A stretch of DNA of 38,096 nucleotides from Pseudonocardia bannensis (GTDB taxonomy: Bacteria; Actinomycetota; Actinomycetes; Mycobacteriales; Pseudonocardiaceae): assembly GCF_012911875.1 (NCBI RefSeq), contig NZ_JAAXKZ010000051.1, positions 1 to 38,096 of the forward strand, in the 5' to 3' direction. Below the pieces are notes generated by a model that was given only the letters and a program-made list of their open reading frames with translations, did not search any database and was not told where the DNA came from. The position numbers and the translations under genes were made by a program. Shown here piece by piece: positions 7,626 to 16,024 of this stretch (position 1 is the first letter of the stretch; each line of letters opens with the position of its first letter).

Positions 7626-10600
7626 TGCTTCACCTCGTACCTGACATGCTCGCGTTCAGCTTGATAAACGCTGCTCGCTGTGGCGGCGACGACGGTGCGT
7701 ACCGCCGCCCGCACCGCCCACCGTCTGGACTCGACGCTTCGGGGCGGCGAGCCCTCGGCCCGCCATCGCGCTACTGTTGCGCGCCAGGACAGCACCGGCA
7801 CCACGTAGGAGTTGACCATGCGGCGGCGGCGGATCTCCGTGGCTGCGTGGTTCAAGACGTCGTCCGCTTCCTCGAGATGGTGGGCGCCGAGGAGCCCGAT
7901 GGCGCGTGCGAGCAGGTGGGTGAGGGTGGACTGCACGTCGAAGTCCGGGCCGGGGTCCGCTCCCGCCGCCTCGCCGACGTCCTCGCCGTCGCAGGCCAGC
8001 GCCCGGATGAAGGTGGCGCTGACCGAAGCCTGCCGGTCGCCGATTGCCTCGGCCAGCCGGTGGACGAGCTCGGCCTCCCGGGCTGCCGCCTCCCGGTCGC
8101 CCAGCCGGTACAGCGCGATCGCCCGGTGCCATCGAGAGGTGTGGGCCTCCCACCGGTCCGCGGTGCGGTCGAAGCGCTCCACCGCCGCGGTCAGCAGCGC
8201 GATCGACCGGGGGTAGTCGCCCGAGGCGACGAGCGCGACGCCGTACAGGTGCAGGGCGTGCGCCTCCCCCCACTCGTCACCGGCCTGCTTGCGGATCGAG
8301 ACAGCCCGGGCGCCGTAGCGGGCGGCCCGCCGGGCGCGTCCGAGCAGCGCCCCACACAGCACGGCGTGCGTGGCGTAGGCGTGGGCGCGTTCCGGCCCGT
8401 CGACCGCGCAGTGCCGCGCCACGGCCATCTCCCGTCCCTGGGCCCAGAGCGCGCGGATGCTGTTGTGGAACCACCAGCAGTAGGCCAGGTTGCCGAACAC
8501 GGCCGCCTTGAGGGCGGGGTGCTCGGAATCCCGGGCGTGCAGCTGGTGCGGGGAATGGCGACCGAGGCTCAGCCTGGCGACCTCCTTGACGGAGGCGAGC
8601 AGGAAGCTGCGATCGTCGCGTGGAAGGGGCTCGCCCAACGCCTGCAACGCCTGCAGGAAGTACTGCTCGGCCTCTTCCAGACTCCCGGTCTTGAAATGCG
8701 TTTCTCCGAGTAGGCGGAATATCTGCGCGCGGGCGACCACATCGGAATGAGCGCATCGCGACAAGGACCTCTTGAGCGTGGCGACGGCTTCGGCGTAACA
8801 ACCGTCGAGCATGAGGACCTCGCCCATCTCCCGGAGGAGGTCGGCAGTTTCTCGGACTGCGATGGCGAGCTCGTAATACTCGCGGGCCGTGCCCAGGCTG
8901 TAGCGATGCCGTGCGGTCCGGGCCGCGGTGACCGCGTGCGGGAACGCAGCGGCCATGTCGCCCGATGCGGCGAGGTGGAAGGCGAGGTCGAACTCGTCGG
9001 TATGGCCGAGTGCGATCATCGCGCGTGCGACCTGCCGATGGATCTCGGCCAGCGGGACGCCCGCCTCGTCGGCAAGCGCCTCCTCACGGACGGTGTCGTG
9101 TGCGAACACGAAATCCCGGATCCCTGGGCCTCGTGACCTGGGTTGGCTCTCCCGATGCTCGTGCAGCAACCCGCGGCGGGCCAGTTCGGACACGACGGTC
9201 GCGCACCATGCCACGGACTTCCCCGAGGCGCCCGCGAGGATGTCCATCCGGCCCCGAAAACCGATGGCGGCGGCCACCTTGAGGACCGAGCGCAGGTGGG
9301 ACGGCAACGACCGGACCCGCCCGGTGAGCACCGCTGGTGGAGCCGGCAGGCGCCCCCGGCTCTCCCAGCCATTGGGCCCGGGCACGACCGCGCCGCTGTC
9401 GGTCAGGAAGCGGATGGCGTTCTGCGCCATCAGCGGGCTGCCGCCCGCCCATCGGATCACGCCATCGACGACGGCGTCGTCGACCCGCCCTGCCATGGAC
9501 GTTAGGATCGATCGCACGGCGTCGGGCGGCAGCGAATTCACGCGCACGACGTGTTCGGTCTCGATGGCGGGCATCCGGTCCTCGGGGTCGGCTGCCCCTC
9601 GGCGAACAAAGATCATGACGACTCCGCGGCCGATCTTCGGTGCGACGTCGGCGAGGTGCCCGAGCAGCAGGATGTCCTCGCGTCGCGCGAAATGGCAGTC
9701 GTCGATGATCACGAGCAGCGGGTTCTCGGCGGTTGCCAGCTGGCTCAGGCTCGTCGCCAGCCGGCGCGCCGCCTCGTCCGGCCGCAACGCCCCCTGCAGC
9801 CGCATGTCACCGCCGCCACCGAAGCCCTCGGTTCCGTCGGCGAAGGCGGATTGTTGCTCCTCGTCGCCGTCGAAGCGGGTTCCCGGCTCGCCCCCGCGGG
9901 AGCGCTGTAGCGCCTCGACGAAGGAGGACAGCACGACATGCGGCCGGGATGCGACCGCCGGTTCGCTCTTGACGTAGATGACCCTGGCGGTGTGCTCCGC
10001 CTGCGCCCACCGGGAGAACTCCTGCAGGAGGCGGGTCTTCCCGATCCCGGCAGGACCCTCGACGAGCACGGTCTGCGTCCGCTCGGCCTGGGCATATCCG
10101 AGCGCTGCGATGAGCTTCGACCACTCGGCCGGCCGGGCGGCGAACGCGGCCGGACCGAGTTCGGGTCGGAGGTCTTGGGAGCCGATGCTGACATCGGCGA
10201 GGCGGCCCGAACGGCACGCTTCGGCCAGCTCCTCGAGGTCGCGGACCGCGGCGGTGAGCACGTTGTACCCGCCGTCGAGGCCGGCGAGGCGCCCCAGGGT
10301 CATCCGCACGAACAGGTTCAGCTGCTGGGTGAAGGCCGTCGTGGCGGGCGGTCCTGTCGCGAGGACGCGCTCGAAGGCCTTGAGCAGCAACGAGGCGAGG
10401 CAGGACACATCGCCGGCCTGGGACTCCGGGCTCGGTATGACCATGGCGGTCGGCGCGCCCTGGACCTTGTAGTCGAAGATGCTCGACAGACGGGCCAGCC
10501 CGTGGTCGACGAGAGCGACGTGCCCGGCCGAGACGACGAGGTTGGAAGCCTTCACGTTCCCGTGGGTCAGGCCCGTCGAGTGCAGGAAGCACAGGTTCTT

Positions 10601-10957
10601 CACGGCGACGACGGCGACATCGAGGAATCGGCTGAGCTCAGTGGGCGGGTCGGCAAGCCACTCGTCGAGGGTCTGCCCCGCCACGTAGCGACGACTGATG
10701 AAGGCGACCCGGTCCGAGCGGAAGAGCTCCAGGCGCGGGACGTCCGCTCGCGCGCCGGAGGCCTCGTTCCCGAGCCTGCGTCCCGCATCCTCGAAGTACG
10801 CCATGACGTCCTTGTCGAGGCGGCGGGCGGGCATGACGCGAACGAATGCGGGTGCGCCGAGTGAGAGGTCGTCGGCGATGAGAGCCCCCGATTGCTGGCC
10901 CTTCGCGAGAACCTGCCGCGCTCGAAATCGTTCGGGGAGGCGGTTCCATCCGGTCAT
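7577..10957 (-). CDS. Kinase-like / AAA ATPase / TPR signalling protein (1126 aa), N-terminal part of a BphS-like sensor
   Basis: Large cytosolic signalling protein. Residues ~10-250 resemble a Ser/Thr kinase but with altered catalytic motifs: HGNVKASN (132-139) in place of HRDLKxxN, DHG (151-153) in place of DFG, and no clear VAIK lysine (AFVRVM). It is therefore probably a pseudokinase or an atypical kinase. A P-loop ATPase follows with Walker A GPAGIGKT (301-308) and Walker B LLVIIDD (414-420). A long C-terminal helical region of TPR-like repeats (about 700-1060) contains phrases such as GSLEEAEQYFLQALQALGE. No DNA-binding domain is present; output presumably passes to the overlapping histidine kinase. 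The ATG at 10957 has a strong GGGAGGT site; in-frame sequence upstream of it is not protein-like. In trifunctional sensors of this family all these domains lie in one polypeptide. The signal sensed is unknown; an aromatic compound is the contextual guess. Confidence 0.85.
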   Translation of the reverse strand: MTGWNRLPERFRARQVLAKGQQSGALIADDLSLGAPAFVRVMPARRLDKDVMAYFEDAGRRLGNEASGARADVPRLELFRSDRVAFISRRYVAGQTLDEWLADPPTELSRFLDVAVVAVKNLCFLHSTGLTHGNVKASNLVVSAGHVALVDHGLARLSSIFDYKVQGAPTAMVIPSPESQAGDVSCLASLLLKAFERVLATGPPATTAFTQQLNLFVRMTLGRLAGLDGGYNVLTAAVRDLEELAEACRSGRLADVSIGSQDLRPELGPAAFAARPAEWSKLIAALGYAQAERTQTVLVEGPAGIGKTRLLQEFSRWAQAEHTARVIYVKSEPAVASRPHVVLSSFVEALQRSRGGEPGTRFDGDEEQQSAFADGTEGFGGGGDMRLQGALRPDEAARRLATSLSQLATAENPLLVIIDDCHFARREDILLLGHLADVAPKIGRGVVMIFVRRGAADPEDRMPAIETEHVVRVNSLPPDAVRSILTSMAGRVDDAVVDGVIRWAGGSPLMAQNAIRFLTDSGAVVPGPNGWESRGRLPAPPAVLTGRVRSLPSHLRSVLKVAAAIGFRGRMDILAGASGKSVAWCATVVSELARRGLLHEHRESQPRSRGPGIRDFVFAHDTVREEALADEAGVPLAEIHRQVARAMIALGHTDEFDLAFHLAASGDMAAAFPHAVTAARTARHRYSLGTAREYYELAIAVRETADLLREMGEVLMLDGCYAEAVATLKRSLSRCAHSDVVARAQIFRLLGETHFKTGSLEEAEQYFLQALQALGEPLPRDDRSFLLASVKEVARLSLGRHSPHQLHARDSEHPALKAAVFGNLAYCWWFHNSIRALWAQGREMAVARHCAVDGPERAHAYATHAVLCGALLGRARRAARYGARAVSIRKQAGDEWGEAHALHLYGVALVASGDYPRSIALLTAAVERFDRTADRWEAHTSRWHRAIALYRLGDREAAAREAELVHRLAEAIGDRQASVSATFIRALACDGEDVGEAAGADPGPDFDVQSTLTHLLARAIGLLGAHHLEEADDVLNHAATEIRRRRMVNSYVVPVLSWRATVARWRAEGSPPRSVESRRWAVRAAVRTVVAATASSVYQAEREHVRYEVKQWPSVIRHAFLSGSAR

Positions 10958-11129
10958 TCGCTGACCTCCCGTGGCAGATGGGGGGTCCGAGACGCTGTTA
11001 CCGGACGCCGGCCCCCGATGTCTGCGGACAACTGCACAACGTTCGGGAGCCGGTTGGGATACGAGGGGAATGGGGAGCACCGGCCTGGAGCGATTCAGCG
11101 GGCAACGGTGGCCGACCCGCAGGCCCGCC

Positions 11130-11681
11130 TCAGTCGCGGACAGGGGAGGAGACGAGATCGCTGCCGTCCGGAATGCACGTCGTACAGGCGCTGAACCCTT
11201 CCTCGTGCGCCTCTTCGAGGGTGATCTGCTCGTCGGCGTGGCTGTTCAGCAGTCTGCATTCGGGCGTGTGATAGCGCCGACGTCCGGGCACGACGTGCAC
11301 GATCCGGGCTTGAATCGGGTCTTCGACCCCGAGGTCGGCACCGCTCTCGACGGCAGCACGTTCCGGCTCTTCCGCGGACGCCGCATCGTCGCAGGGCGAC
11401 GAGTGCACTGACGTGCCTGAGGACGCAGTTCCTCCCGACTCCCCGGCCGGCGGGCCGGGCTGTTCATCGGCGCCGGGCTCGCCGGGGCCGACTTCGTCCG
11501 CGAGCCTGCCCGGTACCTCGGCGCTGCGCGCTCCTCGCCGCTTCCGGATGCTCGCGAACGCCAGTACGGCGATGCCGAGCAGGCTGACCCCGAACGCCAC
11601 GTAAGTCACCGTGATCTCCGCAAGAACGACGCCGAGAACGAGGCAGGCAAACGCGACGGCCACGAGTACGGCGATGAGCAT
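11130..11681 (-). CDS. Small membrane protein with C-terminal His/Cys motif (183 aa)
   Basis: Function unknown. Residues 1-45 form two closely spaced transmembrane helices (LIAVLVAVAFACLVLGVVLA and VAFGVSLLGIAVLAFASI) followed by a basic RKRRGAR stop. Residues 55-120 are a disordered-looking Pro/Gly/Glu/Ser-rich linker. The C-terminal domain reads RRRYHTPECRLLNSHADE, then SLEEA-like TLEEAHEEGFSACTTC, with the pattern YHxxxC ... EAxxxGFxxCxxC. This pattern occurs in small putative metal-binding modules, including at the ends of many actinobacterial membrane proteins. The gene is 172 bp upstream of the kinase-like gene on the same strand. It faces away from the catabolic operon. Start ATG at 11681 follows an AGGGAGACC-type ribosome site. 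Confidence 0.8.
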   Translation of the reverse strand: MLIAVLVAVAFACLVLGVVLAEITVTYVAFGVSLLGIAVLAFASIRKRRGARSAEVPGRLADEVGPGEPGADEQPGPPAGESGGTASSGTSVHSSPCDDAASAEEPERAAVESGADLGVEDPIQARIVHVVPGRRRYHTPECRLLNSHADEQITLEEAHEEGFSACTTCIPDGSDLVSSPVRD

Positions 11682-12201
11682 TCCAGGTCTCCCTCTGTGG
11701 GTGGTGGGTCGCCATGACGTTCTCGACGGTCGATGACCCCGGCTGGGTCCGCTGCGGTGATGTCGCGCGATCCGCGGAAGGACCGGAATCCCGGGACAGG
11801 GAGCGAGCGCCAGGCGGCGTCGGGGCCGGCCGGACCACCCGCGGAGGATGGCAGATCGGCATCTTGAGCCGCCGAGCGCTCCGGGCGCAAGCCCTGGGAA
11901 GCCGTCGCGCGACGGGATTTCCGAGATCTCCCAGGGGCGCGCGGTTACGGAGCGTTTCCATCAGGGCCTGCTCGCGACCAGCGCAAAGGCGCTGAATTGG
12001 ACTTCTGAACCGCCCTCGACTGCGGGGAAGTCGGGGTCAAAGGTCACCCCGAGTCACGTAGTTACCACGGAGGCGCGGTGACTCGCGTCACCGCCATGGT
12101 GCTCTCCCAAGGGCGGCGGTGCCGCGGCGCCAGGTGGGCGCCGACCCGTGGACCCGGCGATGGCGAGGGACGGTCTTCCCTCGGGAATAGGAGCGTGCAA
12201 G
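11682..12201. other. Divergent intergenic region before the catabolic operon
   Basis: About 520 bp separate the minus-strand membrane-protein gene from the first catabolic gene. The left part has no recognisable gene. The right part (about 12030-12100) holds several GGTCACC-type words and the shared block described separately. The long untranslated stretch suggests that the main promoter and operator of the 22-kb operon lie here. Confidence 0.6.
12058..12102 (+). promoter_or_regulatory. Putative operator/promoter block of the catabolic operon
   Basis: GTAGTTACCACGGAGGCGCG (12058-12077) is repeated with one mismatch upstream of the second oxygenase unit (34616-34635). At fixed spacing both copies continue with GTCACCG and CATnGTGC. 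By direct count 35 of 45 positions match. The copy here also contains an exact 8-4-8 palindrome, GCGGTGACTCGCGTCACCGC (12075-12094), and another GGTCACC lies at 12042-12048. Location about 100 bp before the first gene of each unit fits a shared activator site, plausibly for the adjacent BphT-like regulator. Which part is operator and which part promoter core cannot be told from sequence. Confidence 0.6.
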
Positions 12202-12963
12202 GTGGCGGATCGGCTCGCGGTGGTGAGCGGGGGGACCTACGGCGTGGGTCGCGCCGTCGTGTTCGGCCTGCTCGAGGACGGATTCCGAGTCGCGACGTTC
12301 AGCAACGACGGCGGGCAGGTCAAGGACCTGCAGGCCGAGTTCGGCGGCCGGGAGGACGTGCTCGTCGAGGAGGCCGATGTCCGGGACCTGACCCAGCTCG
12401 AGAACTTCGTGGAGCGGGCGACCGGACGGTTCGGGCCAGTGCGGGCATTGGTCAACAACGCTGCCGTGCGTCCGACCGGTTCGGTGCTGGACACCAGCGA
12501 AGAGACCTGGGACGTCACCGTCGACGTCAACCTCAAGGGCCAATTCCTGCTGTGCAAGGCCGCGGTCCCGTCGATGATCGAGGCCGGCGGTGGCTCCGTG
12601 GTCAACTTCTCCTCGGTCTCCGCGTACGGCGGTGGCGCCCACGTCGCCTATGTCGCCTCGAAGGCGGGCGTTCTCGGGCTGACGAAGGCGCTCGCGTACG
12701 ACCTGGCGAAGCACCGCATCCGGGTGAACGCCATTGTTCCCGGGTTCATCCTGTCCGGGATGTCGGAGCCGATGGTCGCCCACCGGCCCGAGATCCTCGA
12801 GGTCGTCAAGGGGATGAACGCGCAGGGCCGGGTCGGGATGCCCGAGGACTACGCCCGCACGGTGCGCTTCCTGCTCTCCGATGCCGCGGACATGATGTCC
12901 GGCGCAGTTCTCGACGTCGGCCTGGTCCCGGGCGTGTTCCCGGACGACGCGGCCTTGTTCTGA
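12202..12963 (+). CDS. SDR-family cis-dihydrodiol dehydrogenase (253 aa)
   Basis: NAD-dependent short-chain dehydrogenase, expected to oxidise the cis-dihydrodiol made by the ring-hydroxylating dioxygenase to a catechol. The nucleotide-binding loop VSGGTYGVGRA is a variant of TGxxxGxG (first Thr replaced by Ser). It is followed by VNNAA, the catalytic Ser in NFSSVSAYGG, YVASKAG (Tyr and Lys of YxxxK) and VNAIVPGFI. Length and order are those of classical SDRs. The GTG at 12202 preceded by GGAG is taken as the start; an ATG 18 codons upstream would add residues not seen in the family. It is the first gene of the long operon, 30 bp before the ferredoxin. Dihydrodiol specificity is inferred from the neighbours, since SDR sequence alone does not define substrate. 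Confidence 0.88.
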   Translation: MADRLAVVSGGTYGVGRAVVFGLLEDGFRVATFSNDGGQVKDLQAEFGGREDVLVEEADVRDLTQLENFVERATGRFGPVRALVNNAAVRPTGSVLDTSEETWDVTVDVNLKGQFLLCKAAVPSMIEAGGGSVVNFSSVSAYGGGAHVAYVASKAGVLGLTKALAYDLAKHRIRVNAIVPGFILSGMSEPMVAHRPEILEVVKGMNAQGRVGMPEDYARTVRFLLSDAADMMSGAVLDVGLVPGVFPDDAALF

Positions 12964-12993
12964 CCGGCACACGACATCGAAGAGCTGCAAGAG

Positions 12994-13335
12994 ATGACGG
13001 AGCGTGCGGCCCTGCGTGCGGGCTGGATTCCGGTCTGCCCGACCGAACAACTCGCGACGGACGGACGGGCAGCGGTCGATCTGCCTTCCGGCGAACGTTG
13101 CCTCGTCTTCAACGTCGAGGGGGCGCTCTACGCGGTCAGTGCCACCTGCTCGCACCGGGCGCTGAGCATCGAAGGCGGGCCGGTACAGGGCACCACCATC
13201 GTCTGCCCTTGGCACAAGGCCCGTTTCGACATGGCCACGGGGAAGGGCACCCGCCCGGCCCGCGAGCCGCTGAAGACGTTCGCTGTCGCGGTGATCGACG
13301 GAACTGTCTGCGTACATGAGAAAGAAGGCGAATGA
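12994..13335 (+). CDS. Rieske [2Fe-2S] ferredoxin (113 aa)
   Basis: Small electron carrier of BphF/HcaC type that passes electrons to the oxygenase alpha subunit. The cluster ligands are Cys52-x-His54 (TCSH) and Cys71-x-x-His74 (CPWH), 16 residues apart, matching the Rieske pattern. No transmembrane segment. The stop overlaps the start of the extradiol dioxygenase gene by 4 bp (ATGA). A matching ferredoxin reductase is not present in this operon; the nearest reductase gene is at 36136-37245 and is of a different class with its own iron-sulfur domain, so the electron source for this ferredoxin is open. Confidence 0.92.
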   Translation: MTERAALRAGWIPVCPTEQLATDGRAAVDLPSGERCLVFNVEGALYAVSATCSHRALSIEGGPVQGTTIVCPWHKARFDMATGKGTRPAREPLKTFAVAVIDGTVCVHEKEGE

Positions 13336-14210
13336 TGAAGGTCCGGTCCATCGGCTATGTCGGGATCAACGCCACAAACGTGCCCGCGTGGCGGGATTAC
13401 GCGCACGACGTCCTGGGTGTGCAGTTGCGCGCGGACGCGCCCAAGGACGGCCTCCTGCTGAAGACTGACGACTACCGCTGGCGCATCGCCGTGCACCAGG
13501 CGGAGGCCGACGGCTTCTCCTACGCCGGGCTGGAGCTGCCCAACGCACAGGCCTTCCAGGACGCGATCGAGGAGCTGCAGCAGTCGGGAGTGGCCGTCCG
13601 GCTCGGCGACGACGAGGAGCTCAAGGCCCGATCGGTCGGCGGCATGGCCGTCATCAACGACCCGGCGGGCAACCGCCTCGAACTCTACTACCGGCCCACC
13701 ATCGACTACAACTTCGTGTCCCCGCACGGGGCGAAGTTCGTGACGGGCGACATGGGCTTCGGTCACGTGGTTTTCCTGATCAACGCCGAGCAGTACGAGC
13801 AGACCCAGGACTTCTACGTCCAGCAGCTCGGATTCCGGGTCTCGGAGTACACCACGCTCGGACCGGTCGAGGTCTGCTTCCTGCACTGCAACCGCCGGCA
13901 CCACTCCATCGCGCTCGCCCGGGGCCCGTTCACCGCCTGCCAGCACATCATGCTGGAGGTCGAGGAGATCGACATGGTCGGCCGCGCACTCGACCGGGCG
14001 CAGGACGCCGGAGTGCCGATGAGCACCACGCTCGGCCGGCACCGCAACGACCACATGCTCTCGTTCTACATGCGGACGCCCAGCGGGATCGACCTCGAGT
14101 ACGGCTGGGGAGCGCGCGAGGTGGACGAGGACACCTGGGTCGTCTCGGACTGGGAAGGCGGCGACGTCTGGGGCCACCGCGGCCTCGAGTCGCTGGCGCA
14201 GAGCGACTAG
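13332..14210 (+). CDS. Type I extradiol dioxygenase, BphC-like (292 aa)
   Basis: Fe(II)-dependent ring-cleavage enzyme that opens a 3-substituted catechol next to the hydroxyls (meta cleavage). Two vicinal-oxygen-chelate domains are visible; the C-terminal one is catalytic with ligands His145 (GFGHVVF), His205 (CQHIMLE) and Glu256 (GIDLEYGW). The acid-base and second-sphere residues are also present: His190-His191 (CNRRHH), His241 and Tyr246 (LGRHRNDHMLSFY). The whole sequence follows the biphenyl-2,3-diol dioxygenase pattern, so bicyclic or alkyl-substituted catechols are plausible substrates; HsaC-type steroid catechols are a less supported alternative since no other steroid genes are here. 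It overlaps the ferredoxin gene by 4 bp and lies 46 bp before the hydrolase. Confidence 0.92.
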   Translation: MMKVRSIGYVGINATNVPAWRDYAHDVLGVQLRADAPKDGLLLKTDDYRWRIAVHQAEADGFSYAGLELPNAQAFQDAIEELQQSGVAVRLGDDEELKARSVGGMAVINDPAGNRLELYYRPTIDYNFVSPHGAKFVTGDMGFGHVVFLINAEQYEQTQDFYVQQLGFRVSEYTTLGPVEVCFLHCNRRHHSIALARGPFTACQHIMLEVEEIDMVGRALDRAQDAGVPMSTTLGRHRNDHMLSFYMRTPSGIDLEYGWGAREVDEDTWVVSDWEGGDVWGHRGLESLAQSD

Positions 14211-14256
14211 CCGAGCCGGCATCCACAGAACACACCGCGCTATCACAGAGGACGGC

Positions 14257-15114
14257 ATGTCAGAGAACACGGTTGAGCTGGACGTTCAGGAGCGGTTCGT
14301 GGACGTCGCGGGGCTGAAGATCCACGTGAGCGAGGTGGGCACCGGGGAGCCGATGGTGCTGTTGCACGGCGGCGGGCCGGGCGCCTCGGGAATGAGCAAC
14401 TTCCGGACGAACCTGCCCTACCTGGGCGCGCGCTTCCGGCTCATCATCATCGACCAGCCGGGCTTCGGCTCCTCCTCGAAAGCCCTCCCGGAGGGCGAGT
14501 CGTACTGGAAGTTCTCCGCGCGAGTCGTCAAGGAGGTCATGGAGGGAGCCGGCGTCGCCAAGGCGCACTTCCTGGGCAACTCCCTGGGTGGCGGCACCGC
14601 GCTGCGCTTCGCGTTGGACTACCCGGAGATGGCCGACCGGCTGGTGCTCATGGGCCCGGGCGGCGGCTCGGTGAACATCCTCACCCCCGGGGACATCGCG
14701 GGCGGCGTCGACCGCGCGGTGCGCCGATTCTACGAGTCGCCCTCCGTGGAGCGGATGCGCGAGTTCGTCGACGTCATGGTGTACGACTCGAGCCGCGTAT
14801 CGGACCAGGTCCTCGAGGAGCGGCTGCAGGCGGCGACCGACCCCGAGGCCATGGCGTTCATGCTCAAGCTGTTCCGGGCACTGGGCGCGGACCCGGAAGC
14901 CGAGCTGTGGAAGCACGTGGACCGGATCCGGCACCGCACCCTGCTCGTCTGGGGCCGCGAGGACCGGGTACTGCCGTTCGACAGCTCCCTGCTCATGTTC
15001 CACCGGATGCCCGACGTGCGCCTCGTCGCGTTCTCCGAGTGCGGCCATTGGGTCCAGTCGGAGAAGCAGCAGGAGTTCGACCGCCTGGTGGCCGACTTCC
15101 TGACGGCCGAGTAG
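14257..15114 (+). CDS. Meta-cleavage product C-C hydrolase, BphD/HsaD-like (285 aa)
   Basis: Alpha/beta-fold hydrolase that splits the carbon-carbon bond of the ring-fission product to give a carboxylic acid and 2-hydroxypenta-2,4-dienoate. Catalytic triad: Ser109 in the elbow GNSLGGG, Asp236 in GREDRVLP and His264 in CGHWVQ. The oxyanion loop reads LHGGGPGASGMSNF, typical of this subfamily. A hydrolase rather than a dehydrogenase route means that the ring-fission product is a ketone, i.e. the original ring carried a substituent next to the dioxygenated carbon. Length is normal. It lies 6 bp before the aldehyde dehydrogenase gene. Confidence 0.92.
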   Translation: MSENTVELDVQERFVDVAGLKIHVSEVGTGEPMVLLHGGGPGASGMSNFRTNLPYLGARFRLIIIDQPGFGSSSKALPEGESYWKFSARVVKEVMEGAGVAKAHFLGNSLGGGTALRFALDYPEMADRLVLMGPGGGSVNILTPGDIAGGVDRAVRRFYESPSVERMREFVDVMVYDSSRVSDQVLEERLQAATDPEAMAFMLKLFRALGADPEAELWKHVDRIRHRTLLVWGREDRVLPFDSSLLMFHRMPDVRLVAFSECGHWVQSEKQQEFDRLVADFLTAE

Positions 15115-15120
15115 GAATCG

Positions 15121-16023
15121 ATGGACCTGAGCAGTCCGCAGGCCGTCGAACGGCCCCTCCGGGTCGCGATCCTCGGTTCCGGCAACATCTCCACCGACCT
15201 GATGTACAAGGTCCGACGCGAGCAGTCGCTGCAGTTGATCGCGATGGCGGGCATCGACCCCGGCTCCGAGGGGCTGCGGCGGGCCGCCGACCTCGGTGTC
15301 CCGACCTCGGCTGACGGGATCGACGGGTTGTTCGACCTCGACGACCTGCCCGAACTCGTCTTCGACGCCACGTCCGCGCGCGCACATCTCGCGCACGCCC
15401 CGCGGCTGGCCGACGCGCAGATCGCCAGTGTCGACCTCACGCCGGCGGCGATCGGCCCGATGGTCATCCCGGCGGTGAACGGCGACGAGCACCGCGACGG
15501 CATGGAACTCAATCTGGTGAGCTGCGCTGCCCAGGCGACGGTGCCGCTGGTGGCCGCCGTCGGGCGCGCCGCGCGGCACCTGCGCTACGCGGAGACGGTG
15601 TCGACCGTCGCCAGCGCCAGCGTCGGCCCGGGGACCCGTCAGAACATCGACGAGTTCACGCACAAGACGCGCAAGGCGATCGAGACGCTGGGTGGTGCCG
15701 AGCGCGGCAAGGCGATCGTCATCCTCAATCCGGCGGAGCCGCCCCCCTGCATGCGCAACACCCTCTACGCCGAGGTGGACGGTCTGGACGAGGACCTCCT
15801 CGCCGTCGAGGTTGCGCGCATGGTGCAACGCGTCGAAGCCTACGTGCCCGGCTACCGGGTCCGGGGCCCGGTGATCGACGGCCGGAAGGTGACGCTGTTC
15901 AACGAGGTCGAAGGGGCCGGCGACTTCCTCCCGACGTACGCCGGGAACCTCGACATCATCACGGCAGCCGCGGTGCGGATGGCCCGCCAGCGGGTCGCCG
16001 CCGGCGCGGAAGCGAGGGTGTGA
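15121..16023 (+). CDS. Acylating acetaldehyde dehydrogenase, BphJ/DmpF/HsaG-like (300 aa)
   Basis: Converts the aldehyde released by the aldolase to acyl-CoA (acetaldehyde to acetyl-CoA) using NAD and CoA. The Rossmann loop is ILGSGNIS (17-24). The catalytic Cys135 lies in NLVSCAAQAT, where most relatives have CGGQAT, a mild variation next to the nucleophile. A late GPGTRQNIDEFT stretch matches the family. These enzymes normally form a tetramer with the aldolase and channel the aldehyde; the aldolase gene follows after 1 bp, which supports that complex here. Length is normal. Confidence 0.93.
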   Translation: MDLSSPQAVERPLRVAILGSGNISTDLMYKVRREQSLQLIAMAGIDPGSEGLRRAADLGVPTSADGIDGLFDLDDLPELVFDATSARAHLAHAPRLADAQIASVDLTPAAIGPMVIPAVNGDEHRDGMELNLVSCAAQATVPLVAAVGRAARHLRYAETVSTVASASVGPGTRQNIDEFTHKTRKAIETLGGAERGKAIVILNPAEPPPCMRNTLYAEVDGLDEDLLAVEVARMVQRVEAYVPGYRVRGPVIDGRKVTLFNEVEGAGDFLPTYAGNLDIITAAAVRMARQRVAAGAEARV

Positions 16024-16024
16024 G

